The translations under genes were made by a program, and so were the position numbers. 64,000 bases of DNA. Source: Agrobacterium rosae. Its GTDB lineage: Bacteria; Pseudomonadota; Alphaproteobacteria; Rhizobiales; Rhizobiaceae. Shown here piece by piece: positions 37,486 to 46,429 of this stretch. The DNA is taken from NCBI RefSeq assembly GCF_002915175.1, contig NZ_NXEJ01000001.1, positions 142,143 to 206,142 on the forward strand, given 5' to 3'. Position 1 is the first letter of the stretch, and every line of letters starts with the position of its first letter. The notes under the pieces were generated by a model. It saw only the letters and a program-made list of their open reading frames with translations. It was not told the DNA's origin and made no database searches.

Positions 37486-38112
37486 ATGTCTCAAGCACCT
37501 GCCCAGAGCGCCAATGGCGCAGAAAAGCCGGTCTTCTATCTGAAGGAAGACCACCACCCGGAAAACGGTACATCTATCGGTTTCTGGCTGTATCTGATGA
37601 GCGACTGCCTGATCTTCGCAACGCTCTTTGCAACTTACGCCGTTGTCGGCCGCAGCTATGCAGCGGGCCCGTCCGGTGCGGATCTGTTTGATCTGAAGCT
37701 GGTGGCGATCAACACCGCCTTCCTGCTGTTTTCTTCCATCACCTATGGCTTTGCCATGCTGGAAGCGCAGAAGAAGAACATCAACACGACCCTGATCTGG
37801 CTCGCCATCACCGGCCTGTTTGGTCTGGCCTTCTTGAGCTTGGAACTCTACGAGTTCTACCACCTGATTCATGAAGGTGCGACGCCACAGCGCTCGGCGT
37901 TCCTGTCGGCTTTCTTCGCGCTGGTTGGTACCCACGGCCTGCACGTCACCTTCGGTGTCATCTGGCTGGTAACGCTCATGGTACAGGTCAAGAAGTTCGG
38001 CCTGCATCCTGAAAACATGCGCCGCCTGACCTGCCTGTCCATGTTCTGGCACTTCCTCGACGTGATCTGGATCGGCGTCTTTTCCTTTGTCTATCTGGTT
38101 GGAGTTCTGTGA
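37486..38112 (+). CDS. cyoC: Cytochrome bo3 ubiquinol oxidase subunit III
   Basis: A 208-residue membrane protein with five spans, as in CyoC of E. coli (the first two helices of COX3 are missing). The conserved GTHGLHVTFG segment and FWHFLDVIWIGVF are diagnostic. It starts four bases after cyoB and its stop shares a base with the cyoD ATG. Confidence 0.96.
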   Translation: MSQAPAQSANGAEKPVFYLKEDHHPENGTSIGFWLYLMSDCLIFATLFATYAVVGRSYAAGPSGADLFDLKLVAINTAFLLFSSITYGFAMLEAQKKNINTTLIWLAITGLFGLAFLSLELYEFYHLIHEGATPQRSAFLSAFFALVGTHGLHVTFGVIWLVTLMVQVKKFGLHPENMRRLTCLSMFWHFLDVIWIGVFSFVYLVGVL

Positions 38113-38528
38113 TGAGTACAAACACACACGACCATAACCACGATCATGGCCATGCCCACGCGCATGGCGACGATCATCACCACGATAGCGGCGAAGATCA
38201 CGGCTCGTTCAAGAGTTACATGATCGGCTTCATCCTCTCGGTCATCCTGACAGCAATTCCGTTCTGGCTTGTCATGGGTGATGTCATCGACAACCGCACG
38301 ACCACCGTCATCGTCATCATGATCTTCGGTGTCATCCAGGTTTTCGTGCACATGATCTACTTCCTGCACATGAACACCAAGTCGCAGGGCGGCTGGACCT
38401 TCATGTCGCTGCTGTTCACGCTCGTCGTGGTCATGATCACGCTCGTCGGCTCGCTCTGGGTCATGTACAACATGAACAAGAACATGATGCCGACCATGAC
38501 CATGGAGCAGATGCGCAACATGCCGTAA
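38112..38528 (+). CDS. cyoD: Cytochrome bo3 ubiquinol oxidase subunit IV with His-rich N-terminus
   Basis: A 138-residue protein. Residues 33-125 are the normal CyoD core with three membrane helices and the HMIYFLHMNTK segment. The first 32 residues are unusual: 11 histidines alternate with Asp, Gly and Ala, giving H-x-H repeats such as a metal-binding tail. E. coli CyoD is about 109 residues and lacks this. The C-terminus is Met-rich (NKNMMPTMTMEQMRNM). Both ends could bind copper or other metals; this is inference. The ATG at 38112 overlaps the cyoC stop. Confidence 0.94.
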   Translation: MSTNTHDHNHDHGHAHAHGDDHHHDSGEDHGSFKSYMIGFILSVILTAIPFWLVMGDVIDNRTTTVIVIMIFGVIQVFVHMIYFLHMNTKSQGGWTFMSLLFTLVVVMITLVGSLWVMYNMNKNMMPTMTMEQMRNMP

Positions 38529-38550
38529 CCGGCACCGTTGCAACGATATC

Positions 38551-38575
38551 GCGGCCCGCGCAATAAGCGGGCCGC
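38551..38575 (+). other. GC-rich hairpin downstream of cyoD
   Basis: A nine-base perfect stem (38551-38559 with 38567-38575) starts 22 bases after the cyoD stop. It is followed by TCTTCTC, a weak T-rich tail, so it may terminate or attenuate transcription before surf1. Confidence 0.5.
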
Positions 38576-38589
38576 TCTTCTCCGAGAGA

Positions 38590-38633
38590 CAGAAAACCCC
38601 ATGAATCGGAGAGCGGATTCATGGGGTTTTCTG
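38590..38633 (+). other. Long perfect hairpin upstream of surf1
   Basis: An 18-base perfect inverted repeat (38590-38607 with 38616-38633) with an eight-base loop lies 18 bases before the surf1 ATG. The descending arm ends GGGGTTTTCTG, so it may act as an attenuator, or mask the surf1 ribosome site. It follows another hairpin by 14 bases. Confidence 0.6.
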
Positions 38634-38651
38634 TTGAGCGGGAAAGCTCCA

Positions 38652-39431
38652 ATGATCATTCAAAATGAAACCACATCCCGCAAAGGCATCCGCCCTGCGG
38701 CCATCGTCGTCATCCTTATGACTGTTGTGTTGACCGGCTGCCTGCTGGCGCTCGGCACATGGCAGGTCAACCGTCTGGCATGGAAGCGCGAACTGATTGC
38801 CAATGTCGAAGAGCGCGCCCATGCCGCGCCCGTTGAGGCTCCTCCGGCAAGCGAGTGGCCCACGCTGACCGACCCATCGCAATACGAATATCGCCGCGTC
38901 CATCTGTCTGGCACTTTCCGCCACCAAGACGAGGTTCAGGTCTATACCGTGTCAGATCTCGGCCCCGGTTACTGGGTGCTGACGCCGGTGCAACGGGACG
39001 ACGGTTCGTCCATCATCGTCAACCGTGGCTTTGTCCCGACGGACAAGCGGGAACCCTCCGCGCGCGCTGAAGGCGAGGTCGAAGGCCGCGTCGATATCGT
39101 CGGATTGATGCGTGCGCCTGAGACGGGCGGCCTTTTCCTGCGCACCAACGATCCGCAGAACAATCGCTGGTATGCCCGCAATATTGCTGAAATCACACAG
39201 GCCAAACGTATCGAGAATGCTGCGCCGTTCTACGTCGACGCGGATGCAACCCCCAATCCCGGTGGTTTTCCTGTTGGTGGCAAGACGATGCTGACCTTCC
39301 CCAACAACCATCTGTCCTATGCCATCACATGGTACATTCTGGCGGGCATGGTGGTAGCTGCTGGCTGGTATGTCACGCGCAATCTCAATGCGCCAAAGAA
39401 AGCCAGGACAGACGATCAAGACAGTGCCTGA
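38652..39431 (+). CDS. SURF1 family oxidase assembly protein
   Basis: A 259-residue protein with membrane helices at both ends (about residues 18-38 and 222-242) and a periplasmic domain between them, the SURF1 plan. Conserved elements are LGTWQVNRLAWK near the first helix, GPGYWVLTPVQ, VNRGFVP, and NNHLSYAITWY before the second helix. SURF1 delivers or stabilises haem in subunit I of haem-copper oxidases. The close link to cyoABCD suggests it matures this quinol oxidase. The ATG at 38652 was chosen for family length. Confidence 0.92.
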   Translation: MIIQNETTSRKGIRPAAIVVILMTVVLTGCLLALGTWQVNRLAWKRELIANVEERAHAAPVEAPPASEWPTLTDPSQYEYRRVHLSGTFRHQDEVQVYTVSDLGPGYWVLTPVQRDDGSSIIVNRGFVPTDKREPSARAEGEVEGRVDIVGLMRAPETGGLFLRTNDPQNNRWYARNIAEITQAKRIENAAPFYVDADATPNPGGFPVGGKTMLTFPNNHLSYAITWYILAGMVVAAGWYVTRNLNAPKKARTDDQDSA

Positions 39432-39518
39432 AGAAAGCGTTTCACCTTTTTCATCCCGATGATTATATCACTCGTTTGTTATCGCGGCCGTTTGGGCTGC
39501 GCTTTTTCTGGGTGACGT

Positions 39519-40739
39519 ATGGCACGAGCCTTTCTTCTCGTTCTCGATTCCTTTGGCGTGGGTGGCGCACCGGATGCCGAAGATTACGGCGATCTCGGTT
39601 CGAACACGCTCGGCCACATCGCCGAGTTCTGCGCCGCCGGTGCGGCAGATCGCGCAGGCCTGCGCTCAGGCCCGCTGAAATTGCCGAACATGTCGGCGCT
39701 TGGCCTTTTGAACATTGCGACACTGTCAAGCGGCGAGACACCCGCAGGCATAGAGCCGCCGGAACGCATCTATGGCATCCATGGCTGTGCCAATGAGGTT
39801 TCCAAGGGCAAGGACACACCATCAGGTCATTGGGAAATCGCTGGTACCCCTGTACGTTTCGATTGGGGTTATTTCCCAACTGAAGGCGATGCCTTTTCCC
39901 CCGAACTGGTTGAAGCCATTTGTGAGCACGGCGAGGTTCCCGGCATTCTCGGCAATTGCCACGCATCCGGGACTGATATCATCGCCCGCTTCGGGGCGGA
40001 ACATATCCGAACCGGCAAGCCCATCTGTTACACGTCCTCGGATTCAGTTTTCCAGATCGCGGCACATGAGGAGCATTTCGGGCTGGAGCGGCTGATCGCC
40101 TTTTGCCAGACGGTGCGCAAGCTGGTCGATCCGCTGAATATCGGCCGTGTCATCGCCCGTCCCTTCACCGGTGAAACCGTCGCCACCTTTGAGCGAACCG
40201 GCAATCGCCGCGATTTTTCCGTTTTGCCGCCGGAGCCGACTTTGCTTGATCGTCTGGTGGAGATGGACCGCAAGGTGCTGGCCATCGGCAAGATCGGCGA
40301 TATCTATGCGCATCAGGGCATTTCCCGCGTCATCAAGGCTAATGGCAATGACGCGCTGACGGATGCAACCTTGCAGGCGATGGACGAGGCTGAAAACGGC
40401 GATCTCGTCTTCACCAATTTTGTCGATTTCGACATGAACTACGGACACCGCCGCGATGTTGCGGGTTATGCCGCAGCACTTGAGGCTTTCGACGCTCGCT
40501 TGCCGGAAATTCACCGCAAGATGCAGCCGGGCGATATTGCCATTCTCACTGCCGACCACGGCTGCGACCCGACATGGCGCGGCACGGACCACACCCGCGA
40601 GCGCGTGCCGATCATGGCCTTTGGCCCCGGCATTCGCGAACGCAATATCGGCATTCGCTCTTCTTTTGCCGATATCGGCGAAAGCATAGCGTCCCATCTC
40701 GGCATCCCAACTGGCCGCCACGGCAGGAGTTTCTTGTGA
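39519..40739 (+). CDS. deoB: Phosphopentomutase
   Basis: A 406-residue alkaline-phosphatase-superfamily mutase that interconverts ribose or deoxyribose 1- and 5-phosphates in nucleoside salvage. Metal ligands are visible in [15 protein letters not shown] (Asp at residue 9), and in [13 protein letters not shown] and [11 protein letters not shown], with the phospho-acceptor Thr in [11 protein letters not shown]. Length is normal. It overlaps the add gene by four bases and begins a deoB-add-upp salvage operon. Confidence 0.96.
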   Translation: MARAFLLVLDSFGVGGAPDAEDYGDLGSNTLGHIAEFCAAGAADRAGLRSGPLKLPNMSALGLLNIATLSSGETPAGIEPPERIYGIHGCANEVSKGKDTPSGHWEIAGTPVRFDWGYFPTEGDAFSPELVEAICEHGEVPGILGNCHASGTDIIARFGAEHIRTGKPICYTSSDSVFQIAAHEEHFGLERLIAFCQTVRKLVDPLNIGRVIARPFTGETVATFERTGNRRDFSVLPPEPTLLDRLVEMDRKVLAIGKIGDIYAHQGISRVIKANGNDALTDATLQAMDEAENGDLVFTNFVDFDMNYGHRRDVAGYAAALEAFDARLPEIHRKMQPGDIAILTADHGCDPTWRGTDHTRERVPIMAFGPGIRERNIGIRSSFADIGESIASHLGIPTGRHGRSFL

Positions 40740-41725
40740 CGTCCCATCTCTTAAAGGCAGAAATCCATTGCCATCTGGAAGGTGCCGCCCCGCCTGCGTT
40801 GGTGGCACAACAGGCCCGGAAATACGGCATAGACAGCAGCAGCTTCCTGCGCGATGGCGCTTACATCTGGACGGATTTTGCCGAATTCATTCGCTGCTAC
40901 GATGCCGTGGCCCAGGTCTTCAAGACCGAGGAGGACTACGCCCTTCTAGCCGAGACCTATCTGACCGAACTGGCCGGTGAAAACACCATCTACAGCGAAC
41001 TCATCATTTCGCCCGACCATGGCGACCGTATCGGTTTGAGCGCGGATGCCTATCTCTCCGGCATTGCCGCAGGCATTGCGGCGGCCAAGGAGAAGACGGG
41101 CATCGAGGCGCGCATCATCGTCACCGGCGAGCGCCATTTCGGCCCCGAAAGCGTTATTGCTGCTGCGGAATATGCAGCACGCGTCAAACACCCGCTGATC
41201 ACGGGCTTCAACATGGCAGGTGAAGAGCGCATGGGTCGTGTGGCCGATTACGCCCGCGCCTTTGACATCGCCCGTGATGCCGGGCTCGGGCTCACCATTC
41301 ACGCGGGCGAAGTCTGTGGCGCGTTCAGCGTGACGGATGCGCTCGATCTCGTCAAACCGCAGCGGATTGGCCACGGCGTGCGATCCATCGAAGACGATGT
41401 AGTGGTGGCGCGGCTGGTCGAACTCGGCACGGTGCTGGAAGTCTGCCCCGGCTCCAACATTGCGCTCAACGTCTACCCGGATTTTGAAAGCCATCCGCTG
41501 AAGCGCCTCCGCGATGCGGGCGTGCGCGTCTGCATCAGTTCCGATGATCCGCCGTTCTTCCATACATCGCTGGCGCAGGAATATGAGATTGCCCGCCACG
41601 CCTTCGGGTTCAGCGATGCGGAGATCAATGCCATGACCCGCACCGCGCTAGAGGCCGCATTCGTGGATGAGGACACACGCGCCAAGCTGGTTACTAAGCT
41701 GGATGCGCAGTCTCCAACGGCATAA
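40736..41725 (+). CDS. add: Adenosine deaminase
   Basis: A 329-residue TIM-barrel deaminase converting adenosine to inosine. Zinc ligands are in [11 protein letters not shown] (HxH), HAGEVCG (His and catalytic Glu region), GHGVRS (His) and SSDDPPFF (Asp pair). The start is the GTG at 40736, overlapping the deoB stop as GTGA; an AGGAG ribosome site lies just upstream and the family N-terminus follows. In-frame sequence further upstream belongs to deoB and is not part of this gene. Confidence 0.94.
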   Translation: MTSHLLKAEIHCHLEGAAPPALVAQQARKYGIDSSSFLRDGAYIWTDFAEFIRCYDAVAQVFKTEEDYALLAETYLTELAGENTIYSELIISPDHGDRIGLSADAYLSGIAAGIAAAKEKTGIEARIIVTGERHFGPESVIAAAEYAARVKHPLITGFNMAGEERMGRVADYARAFDIARDAGLGLTIHAGEVCGAFSVTDALDLVKPQRIGHGVRSIEDDVVVARLVELGTVLEVCPGSNIALNVYPDFESHPLKRLRDAGVRVCISSDDPPFFHTSLAQEYEIARHAFGFSDAEINAMTRTALEAAFVDEDTRAKLVTKLDAQSPTA

Positions 41726-41826
41726 ATCGGGCGAGAACGGAGGTGCAAAATGTGCTTCCGGTCTTGCGAAAGCCGCGCATTCGGTGAAATACAGAGACAT
41801 CATAGATAAAAGAAAAGGCCAGCTTC

Positions 41827-42456
41827 ATGGACGGCGTCACCGTTATCGCTCATCCCCTCGTGCAGCACAAACTCACCATCATGCGCAAGAAGGAAACCTC
41901 GACCGCCGGTTTCCGTCGTCTGCTGCGGGAAATCTCGACGCTGCTGTGTTACGAGGTCACGCGCGATCTGGAAATGACGATGGAAACCATCGAAACGCCG
42001 ATGCAGACCATCGACGCGCCGGTTCTGGAAGGCAAGAAACTGGTTTTTGCCTCCATCCTGCGTGCTGGCAACGGCCTGCTGGAAGGCATGCTGGAACTCG
42101 TGCCCTCCGCCCGCGTCTCGCATATCGGTGTCTACCGCGATCACGACACCCTTGAGGCCGTCGAATATTTCTTCAAGGCGCCCGACAATCTCGATGCGCG
42201 CCTGATCATCGTGGTCGATCCGATGTTGGCCACCGGCAACTCCTCCATCGCTGCCGTCGACAAGTTGAAGGAACGCGGCGCGAAGAACATGCGCTTCCTC
42301 TGCCTGCTGGCCGCCCCTGAAGGCATCAAGAATTTCCGCGAAGCACACCCGGATGTGCCGATCTTCACGGCCTCGATCGACAGCCACCTGAACGAACAGG
42401 GCTATATCATGCCCGGACTTGGTGACGCGGGCGACCGTATGTACGGTACAAAATAA
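41827..42456 (+). CDS. upp: Uracil phosphoribosyltransferase
   Basis: A 209-residue type I phosphoribosyltransferase making UMP from uracil and PRPP. The N-terminal [18 protein letters not shown], the PRPP loop [12 protein letters not shown] and the C-terminal uracil-binding [12 protein letters not shown] are all present. Length is exactly that of the family. It follows add by 101 bases and is closed by a terminator, so it is probably the last gene of the nucleoside-salvage operon, possibly with an internal promoter. Confidence 0.97.
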   Translation: MDGVTVIAHPLVQHKLTIMRKKETSTAGFRRLLREISTLLCYEVTRDLEMTMETIETPMQTIDAPVLEGKKLVFASILRAGNGLLEGMLELVPSARVSHIGVYRDHDTLEAVEYFFKAPDNLDARLIIVVDPMLATGNSSIAAVDKLKERGAKNMRFLCLLAAPEGIKNFREAHPDVPIFTASIDSHLNEQGYIMPGLGDAGDRMYGTK

Positions 42457-42468
42457 CGCGCACAAAAA

Positions 42469-42494
42469 ATGCGCCCTCAGCGATGAGGGCGCAT
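42469..42494. terminator. Intrinsic terminator between upp and mmsA
   Basis: A perfect 11-base stem (42469-42479 with 42484-42494) with a four-base loop, preceded by an A-run. The A-run makes it a classical terminator for mmsA on the minus strand, and the stem probably also helps end upp. Confidence 0.8.
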
Positions 42495-42513
42495 GATCAG
42501 AGAGACAGCTCTC

Positions 42514-44010
42514 TTACTTCATCGTCGGCATGACGAATTCAGCACCGCTCTTGATGCCCGAAGGCCAGCGTGCCGTGACCGTCTTGGTCTTCGTCCAGAA
42601 CTTGATCGAATCTGTGCCGTGCTGGTTGAGATCGCCGAAGCTCGATGCCTTCCAGCCGCCGAAGGAGTGGTAGGCCAAGGGAACCGGGATCGGAACGTTG
42701 ATGCCGATCATGCCGATATTGATGCGGCTGGCAAAATCGCGGGCCGCATCACCATCGCGAGTGAAGATCGCAACGCCGTTGCCATATTCGTGCTTCATCG
42801 GCAGATCGAGCGCCTCTTCGTAGTTCTTGGCGCGAACGACCGAGAGAACCGGTCCAAAGATTTCCTGCTTGTAAATATCCATGTCGGTGGTCACGTTGTC
42901 GAACAGGCATCCGCCGACGAAATAACCGTCTTCATAACCCTGAAGCTTGAAATTGCGGCCGTCAACGACAAGCTTTGCACCTTGCTCAACGCCACTGTCG
43001 ATCAGGCCACTCACGCGTGTCTGCGCTTCCTTGGTGATCAGTGGACCCATATCGGCCTTGTCATCGGTATAAGGGCCGATCTTCAGTGCCTCGATCTGTG
43101 GAATGAGCTTTTCGATGAGACGGTTGGCGGTCTCTTCGCCCACGGGAACGGCAACGGACACCGCCATGCAGCGTTCGCCAGCCGAACCGTAGCCGGCACC
43201 CATCAAGGCGCTGACGGCCTGATCGAGATCGGCATCCGGCATGATAATCATGTGGTTCTTGGCGCCGCCGAAGCACTGCGCACGCTTGCCGTTTGCGGCG
43301 GCTGTGCCGTAAACATAGCGTGCGATGGGCGTGGAGCCGACAAACGAGATCGCACCGATATCCGGGTTGGTCAGAATGCCGTCAACCGCACTCTTGTCGC
43401 CATTGATGACGTTGAGAATACCTGCGGGAAGACCGGCCTCGATCATCAGTTCTGCCAGACGGATCGGTAGCGATGGATCACGCTCGGATGGCTTCAGGAT
43501 AAAGGCGTTGCCGCAGGCAATCGCGGGCGCGAACATCCACATCGGTATCATGCCGGGGAAGTTGAACGGCGTAATGCCAGCGCCGATGCCGACAGGCTGG
43601 CGGATGGAGTACATGTCGATGGCGGGACCGGCGCCTTCGGTATATTCACCCTTGGACAGATGCGGAATGCCGCAAACGAACTCGCAGACTTCAAGGCCGC
43701 GAATGATATCACCCTTGGAATCTTCCACCGTCTTGCCGTGTTCGCTGGAAAGTAGTGTCGCCAGCTCGTCCATGTTCTGGTTCAGCAAATCCACGAATTT
43801 GAAGAACACGCGCGCCCGGCGCTGCGGGTTGGTTGCTGCCCATTTCGGCTGCGCGGCCTTGGCGCTTTCAACGGCGGCCAGAATTTCCGCGTCGCTGGCC
43901 AGTGAAAGCGTTGCCTGCACTTCGCCCGTTGCCGGATTATAGACATTGGATGTGCGGCCGCTGGTGCCCGCCACATGCTTGCCGTTGATGAAGTGACCGA
44001 TTTCTTTCAT
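42514..44010 (-). CDS. mmsA: CoA-acylating methylmalonate-semialdehyde dehydrogenase
   Basis: A 498-residue aldehyde dehydrogenase that turns (methyl)malonate semialdehyde into propionyl- or acetyl-CoA in valine and inositol breakdown. The nucleophile Cys is in GSAGERCMAVS, the NAD-site segment FVGSTPIARYVYGTAAANG is diagnostic, and GGAKNH replaces the usual catalytic Glu loop, as in other MmsA enzymes. A GGAGGAA ribosome site precedes the ATG at 44010. It stands alone, divergent from the small monooxygenase-fold gene; the LysR regulator beyond that could control it. Confidence 0.94.
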   Translation of the reverse strand: MKEIGHFINGKHVAGTSGRTSNVYNPATGEVQATLSLASDAEILAAVESAKAAQPKWAATNPQRRARVFFKFVDLLNQNMDELATLLSSEHGKTVEDSKGDIIRGLEVCEFVCGIPHLSKGEYTEGAGPAIDMYSIRQPVGIGAGITPFNFPGMIPMWMFAPAIACGNAFILKPSERDPSLPIRLAELMIEAGLPAGILNVINGDKSAVDGILTNPDIGAISFVGSTPIARYVYGTAAANGKRAQCFGGAKNHMIIMPDADLDQAVSALMGAGYGSAGERCMAVSVAVPVGEETANRLIEKLIPQIEALKIGPYTDDKADMGPLITKEAQTRVSGLIDSGVEQGAKLVVDGRNFKLQGYEDGYFVGGCLFDNVTTDMDIYKQEIFGPVLSVVRAKNYEEALDLPMKHEYGNGVAIFTRDGDAARDFASRINIGMIGINVPIPVPLAYHSFGGWKASSFGDLNQHGTDSIKFWTKTKTVTARWPSGIKSGAEFVMPTMK

Positions 44011-44140
44011 GGATGTTCCTCCGGGATTTTTTGATAGCGAACCATCGCACTTCAATTTATACAAATCAATGAGCTGATATAAGAAGCCGTTGTGCGTAAA
44101 TTGAAGCCCAAAACTGGACCGCCAAACAGTGAGAAAATCG

Positions 44141-44455
44141 ATGTATCAAGACCTTGTCGTCAGAATGGCGGACATCGAAATCGATCCGCTTCACCTAGAT
44201 GCCTATCGCCATTTGCTTGCCGAGGAGATCGAGGCTTCGGTCACTATGGAAGAGGGCGTGATCTCATTGAATGCGGTGGCGATAAAGGATTGCCCGGAGA
44301 AAATTCGTATCCTTGAGATTTACGCCAACTCCGCGGCATATGAAGCCCACTTACAAACACCGCATTTTCTCAAGTACAAGGCAGCTACGGCGGCAATGGT
44401 GAGGTCGCTCACGCTGATCGACGTCGAACCCGTGATTTTGCGTAGCAAATCATGA
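44141..44455 (+). CDS. Antibiotic biosynthesis monooxygenase-domain protein (YgiN/ABM fold)
   Basis: A 104-residue protein of the dimeric alpha/beta-barrel ABM family. The pattern is typical: an N-terminal strand (LVVRMADIEIDP), a helix with AEEIEASVTMEEGVISL, and EIYANSAAYEAHLQTPHFLKY near residue 75. Members oxidise quinols or aromatic compounds without cofactor, or act on small metabolites. It overlaps the LysR gene by four bases, so the two are coupled. Function in this organism is unknown. A GTG at 44129 is an alternative start. Confidence 0.82.
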   Translation: MYQDLVVRMADIEIDPLHLDAYRHLLAEEIEASVTMEEGVISLNAVAIKDCPEKIRILEIYANSAAYEAHLQTPHFLKYKAATAAMVRSLTLIDVEPVILRSKS

Positions 44456-45333
44456 ATTGGGATGACGTCCGTATCTTCCTTGCTGTTGCGCGCACGGGCC
44501 AAATCCTTGCTGCATCAAAACGTCTCGGCTTGAACCACGCCACATTGTCGCGACGGCTGACATCCCTGGAGGAGGCGCTCAAAACCCGGCTTTTCACCCG
44601 CCGCACCAACGGCTGTGAGTTGACGGAAGATGGTGGCCGCTTTCTGATATCGGCCGAACATATGGAAGCCGAAATGCTTGCGGTTCAGGCAAGTCTCGGA
44701 CGCAGCGATGCCGCGATTAGCGGAACCGTGAGGATCGGTGCCCCGGACGGTTTTGGCGTTTCGTTTCTGGCACCGCGCCTTGGCGCATTGATGTCGCTAC
44801 ACCCGGAACTCAAGATCGAGCTCGTTCCGGTACCACGCTCTTTTTCGCTGTCGCAGCGTGAAGCAGATATTGCCATAACGATTGAAAGACCGGAGCAGGG
44901 CAGGCTGGTTTTCTCTAAACTAACCGATTATTCGCTGGGTCTCTATGCGTCGAAATCCTACCTGACGCAGCACGGAACGCCTGGAACCGTTGAGGCGCTA
45001 AAACTTCATCGCCGTATCGGTTATGTCGAAGATCTGATCTTCTCGCCATCGCTCAACTACACCGGCGAAATCATGCGGGACTGGAATGCGAGTTTCGAAA
45101 TTTCCAGTGCCATAGGCCAGACGGAGGCGGTGCGCTCCGGTGCGGGCATTGGCATTTTGCATGATTATATCGCTCGCAGCCATCCGGAACTCGTGCAGGT
45201 TTTGCCGCAGGTTTCGATCCGCCGATCCTACTGGACGGCCTTTCATGAGAATGCACGGCAACTTGCGCGCGTCAGAACCGTGGTGCAGTTTCTTCAGAAT
45301 ATCGTATCCAGCGAGCGACGGATGTTTCTGTAA
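44452..45333 (+). CDS. LysR-family transcriptional regulator
   Basis: A 293-residue LysR regulator. The N-terminal winged helix covers residues 1-60 (MNWDDVRIFLAVARTGQI, LGLNHATLSRRLTSLEE), and residues 90-290 form the substrate-binding effector domain. The HATLSRR recognition helix and WDDVRIFLAV start are seen in a proteobacterial subgroup that often regulates nearby dehydrogenases. It is coupled to the ABM-fold gene and divergent, across it, from mmsA. Ligand unknown. Confidence 0.9.
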   Translation: MNWDDVRIFLAVARTGQILAASKRLGLNHATLSRRLTSLEEALKTRLFTRRTNGCELTEDGGRFLISAEHMEAEMLAVQASLGRSDAAISGTVRIGAPDGFGVSFLAPRLGALMSLHPELKIELVPVPRSFSLSQREADIAITIERPEQGRLVFSKLTDYSLGLYASKSYLTQHGTPGTVEALKLHRRIGYVEDLIFSPSLNYTGEIMRDWNASFEISSAIGQTEAVRSGAGIGILHDYIARSHPELVQVLPQVSIRRSYWTAFHENARQLARVRTVVQFLQNIVSSERRMFL

Positions 45334-45490
45334 TTCATATGGCTGAAGTCTACCTGCCAGATTGCATCGTATGCGATGAGATAAGTTTCGTTGGAATAGA
45401 CATCTCTCATATACATATCGAACCATCCTTGGGCTTGACTCGGAAAAGGACCTCGCGGAGTCATGGGCTTCTAGGGAGTTCAAAAACAAA

Positions 45491-46420
45491 ATGCCCAATT
45501 TCATTCGCCAGCTTTCACCCACGGGTCTCGGGGTGGCTGTCATGCTGCTCGGCATGCTTCTCTTTGCGTTGAACGACGCCATGGGCAAATGGCTGGTCTC
45601 AACTTACAGTCTGGGGCAAGTGGTGCTGGTGCGCAGCGTTGCGGCGATCATAGTACTGACCCCGATTTTGTGGAGAGCGGGCTTGAGCAACGTCGTGCGT
45701 GTCGAGCGTCCGGGCTTGCAGGCAGCCCGCGTGTTCTTCTCCACCTCCGAACTCTTCTGTTTCTATTTTGCGGTCAAGGCGCTGCCTTTGGCGGATGTCA
45801 TGACCTATTGGCTGGCGGCCCCCATCTATGTCGCGGCGCTATCGCCGTTTCTGCTGGGCGAAAAGGTTGGCTGGCGGCGCTGGACGGCGATTGCGATTGG
45901 TTTTGTCGGCGTCTTGATCGCGCTGAAACCAAGCTCAGCATCGCTGACGTCAGCGGCTCTGTTTTCCATTCTGGGCAGCGCGGCTTTTGCATTCATGATG
46001 TTGTCCGGGCGTCAGCTGCGGAATACGCCCGATACGGTTCTGGCCTTCTGGCAGATCGTTGGGGCCGCAATTGCCGGTATCGTCGCCATTGCCGTGACAC
46101 CTGCGGGCTGGGTGCCGCTGCAATCCGGCTTCGACCTCTCGCTGCTGGCGCTGCTAGGCATTGTCGCTATGACGGCCCACGTGCTGGTCAACCGCGCGCT
46201 GAAGCTTGCCGATGCTGCAACGGTGGCACCCTTGCAATATACGCTGCTGCTCTGGGCGGTGGTGTTCGGATGGCTGATCTTTGGCGATGTTCCGCAGTCG
46301 AGCATTGTCGTCGGGGCCGGCCTCATCGTCCTGGCAGGCCTCTATATCTTCTTTCGGGAAAACGCGCTTAAGCGCAGACAGGCGAAATCCGCAAATCCAC
46401 CGCTGGATGACCTCGTCTGA
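45491..46420 (+). CDS. DMT-superfamily (EamA) permease
   Basis: A 309-residue inner-membrane protein with ten hydrophobic segments formed by two EamA repeats; the segment LFALNDAMGKWLVSTYSLGQVVLVR near the N-terminus and APLQYTLLLWAVVFGWLIFGD in the second repeat are typical. Such permeases export amino acids or other metabolites. A GGGAG ribosome site precedes the ATG. It is convergent with the KduD-like gene with nine bases between stops. Substrate not predictable. Confidence 0.88.
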   Translation: MPNFIRQLSPTGLGVAVMLLGMLLFALNDAMGKWLVSTYSLGQVVLVRSVAAIIVLTPILWRAGLSNVVRVERPGLQAARVFFSTSELFCFYFAVKALPLADVMTYWLAAPIYVAALSPFLLGEKVGWRRWTAIAIGFVGVLIALKPSSASLTSAALFSILGSAAFAFMMLSGRQLRNTPDTVLAFWQIVGAAIAGIVAIAVTPAGWVPLQSGFDLSLLALLGIVAMTAHVLVNRALKLADAATVAPLQYTLLLWAVVFGWLIFGDVPQSSIVVGAGLIVLAGLYIFFRENALKRRQAKSANPPLDDLV

Positions 46421-46429
46421 TCTTTCGGA

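Noticed and set aside
42469..42494. Hairpin considered as a CRISPR or REP-type repeat
   Set aside because: It occurs once and has the form of an intrinsic terminator between convergent genes.
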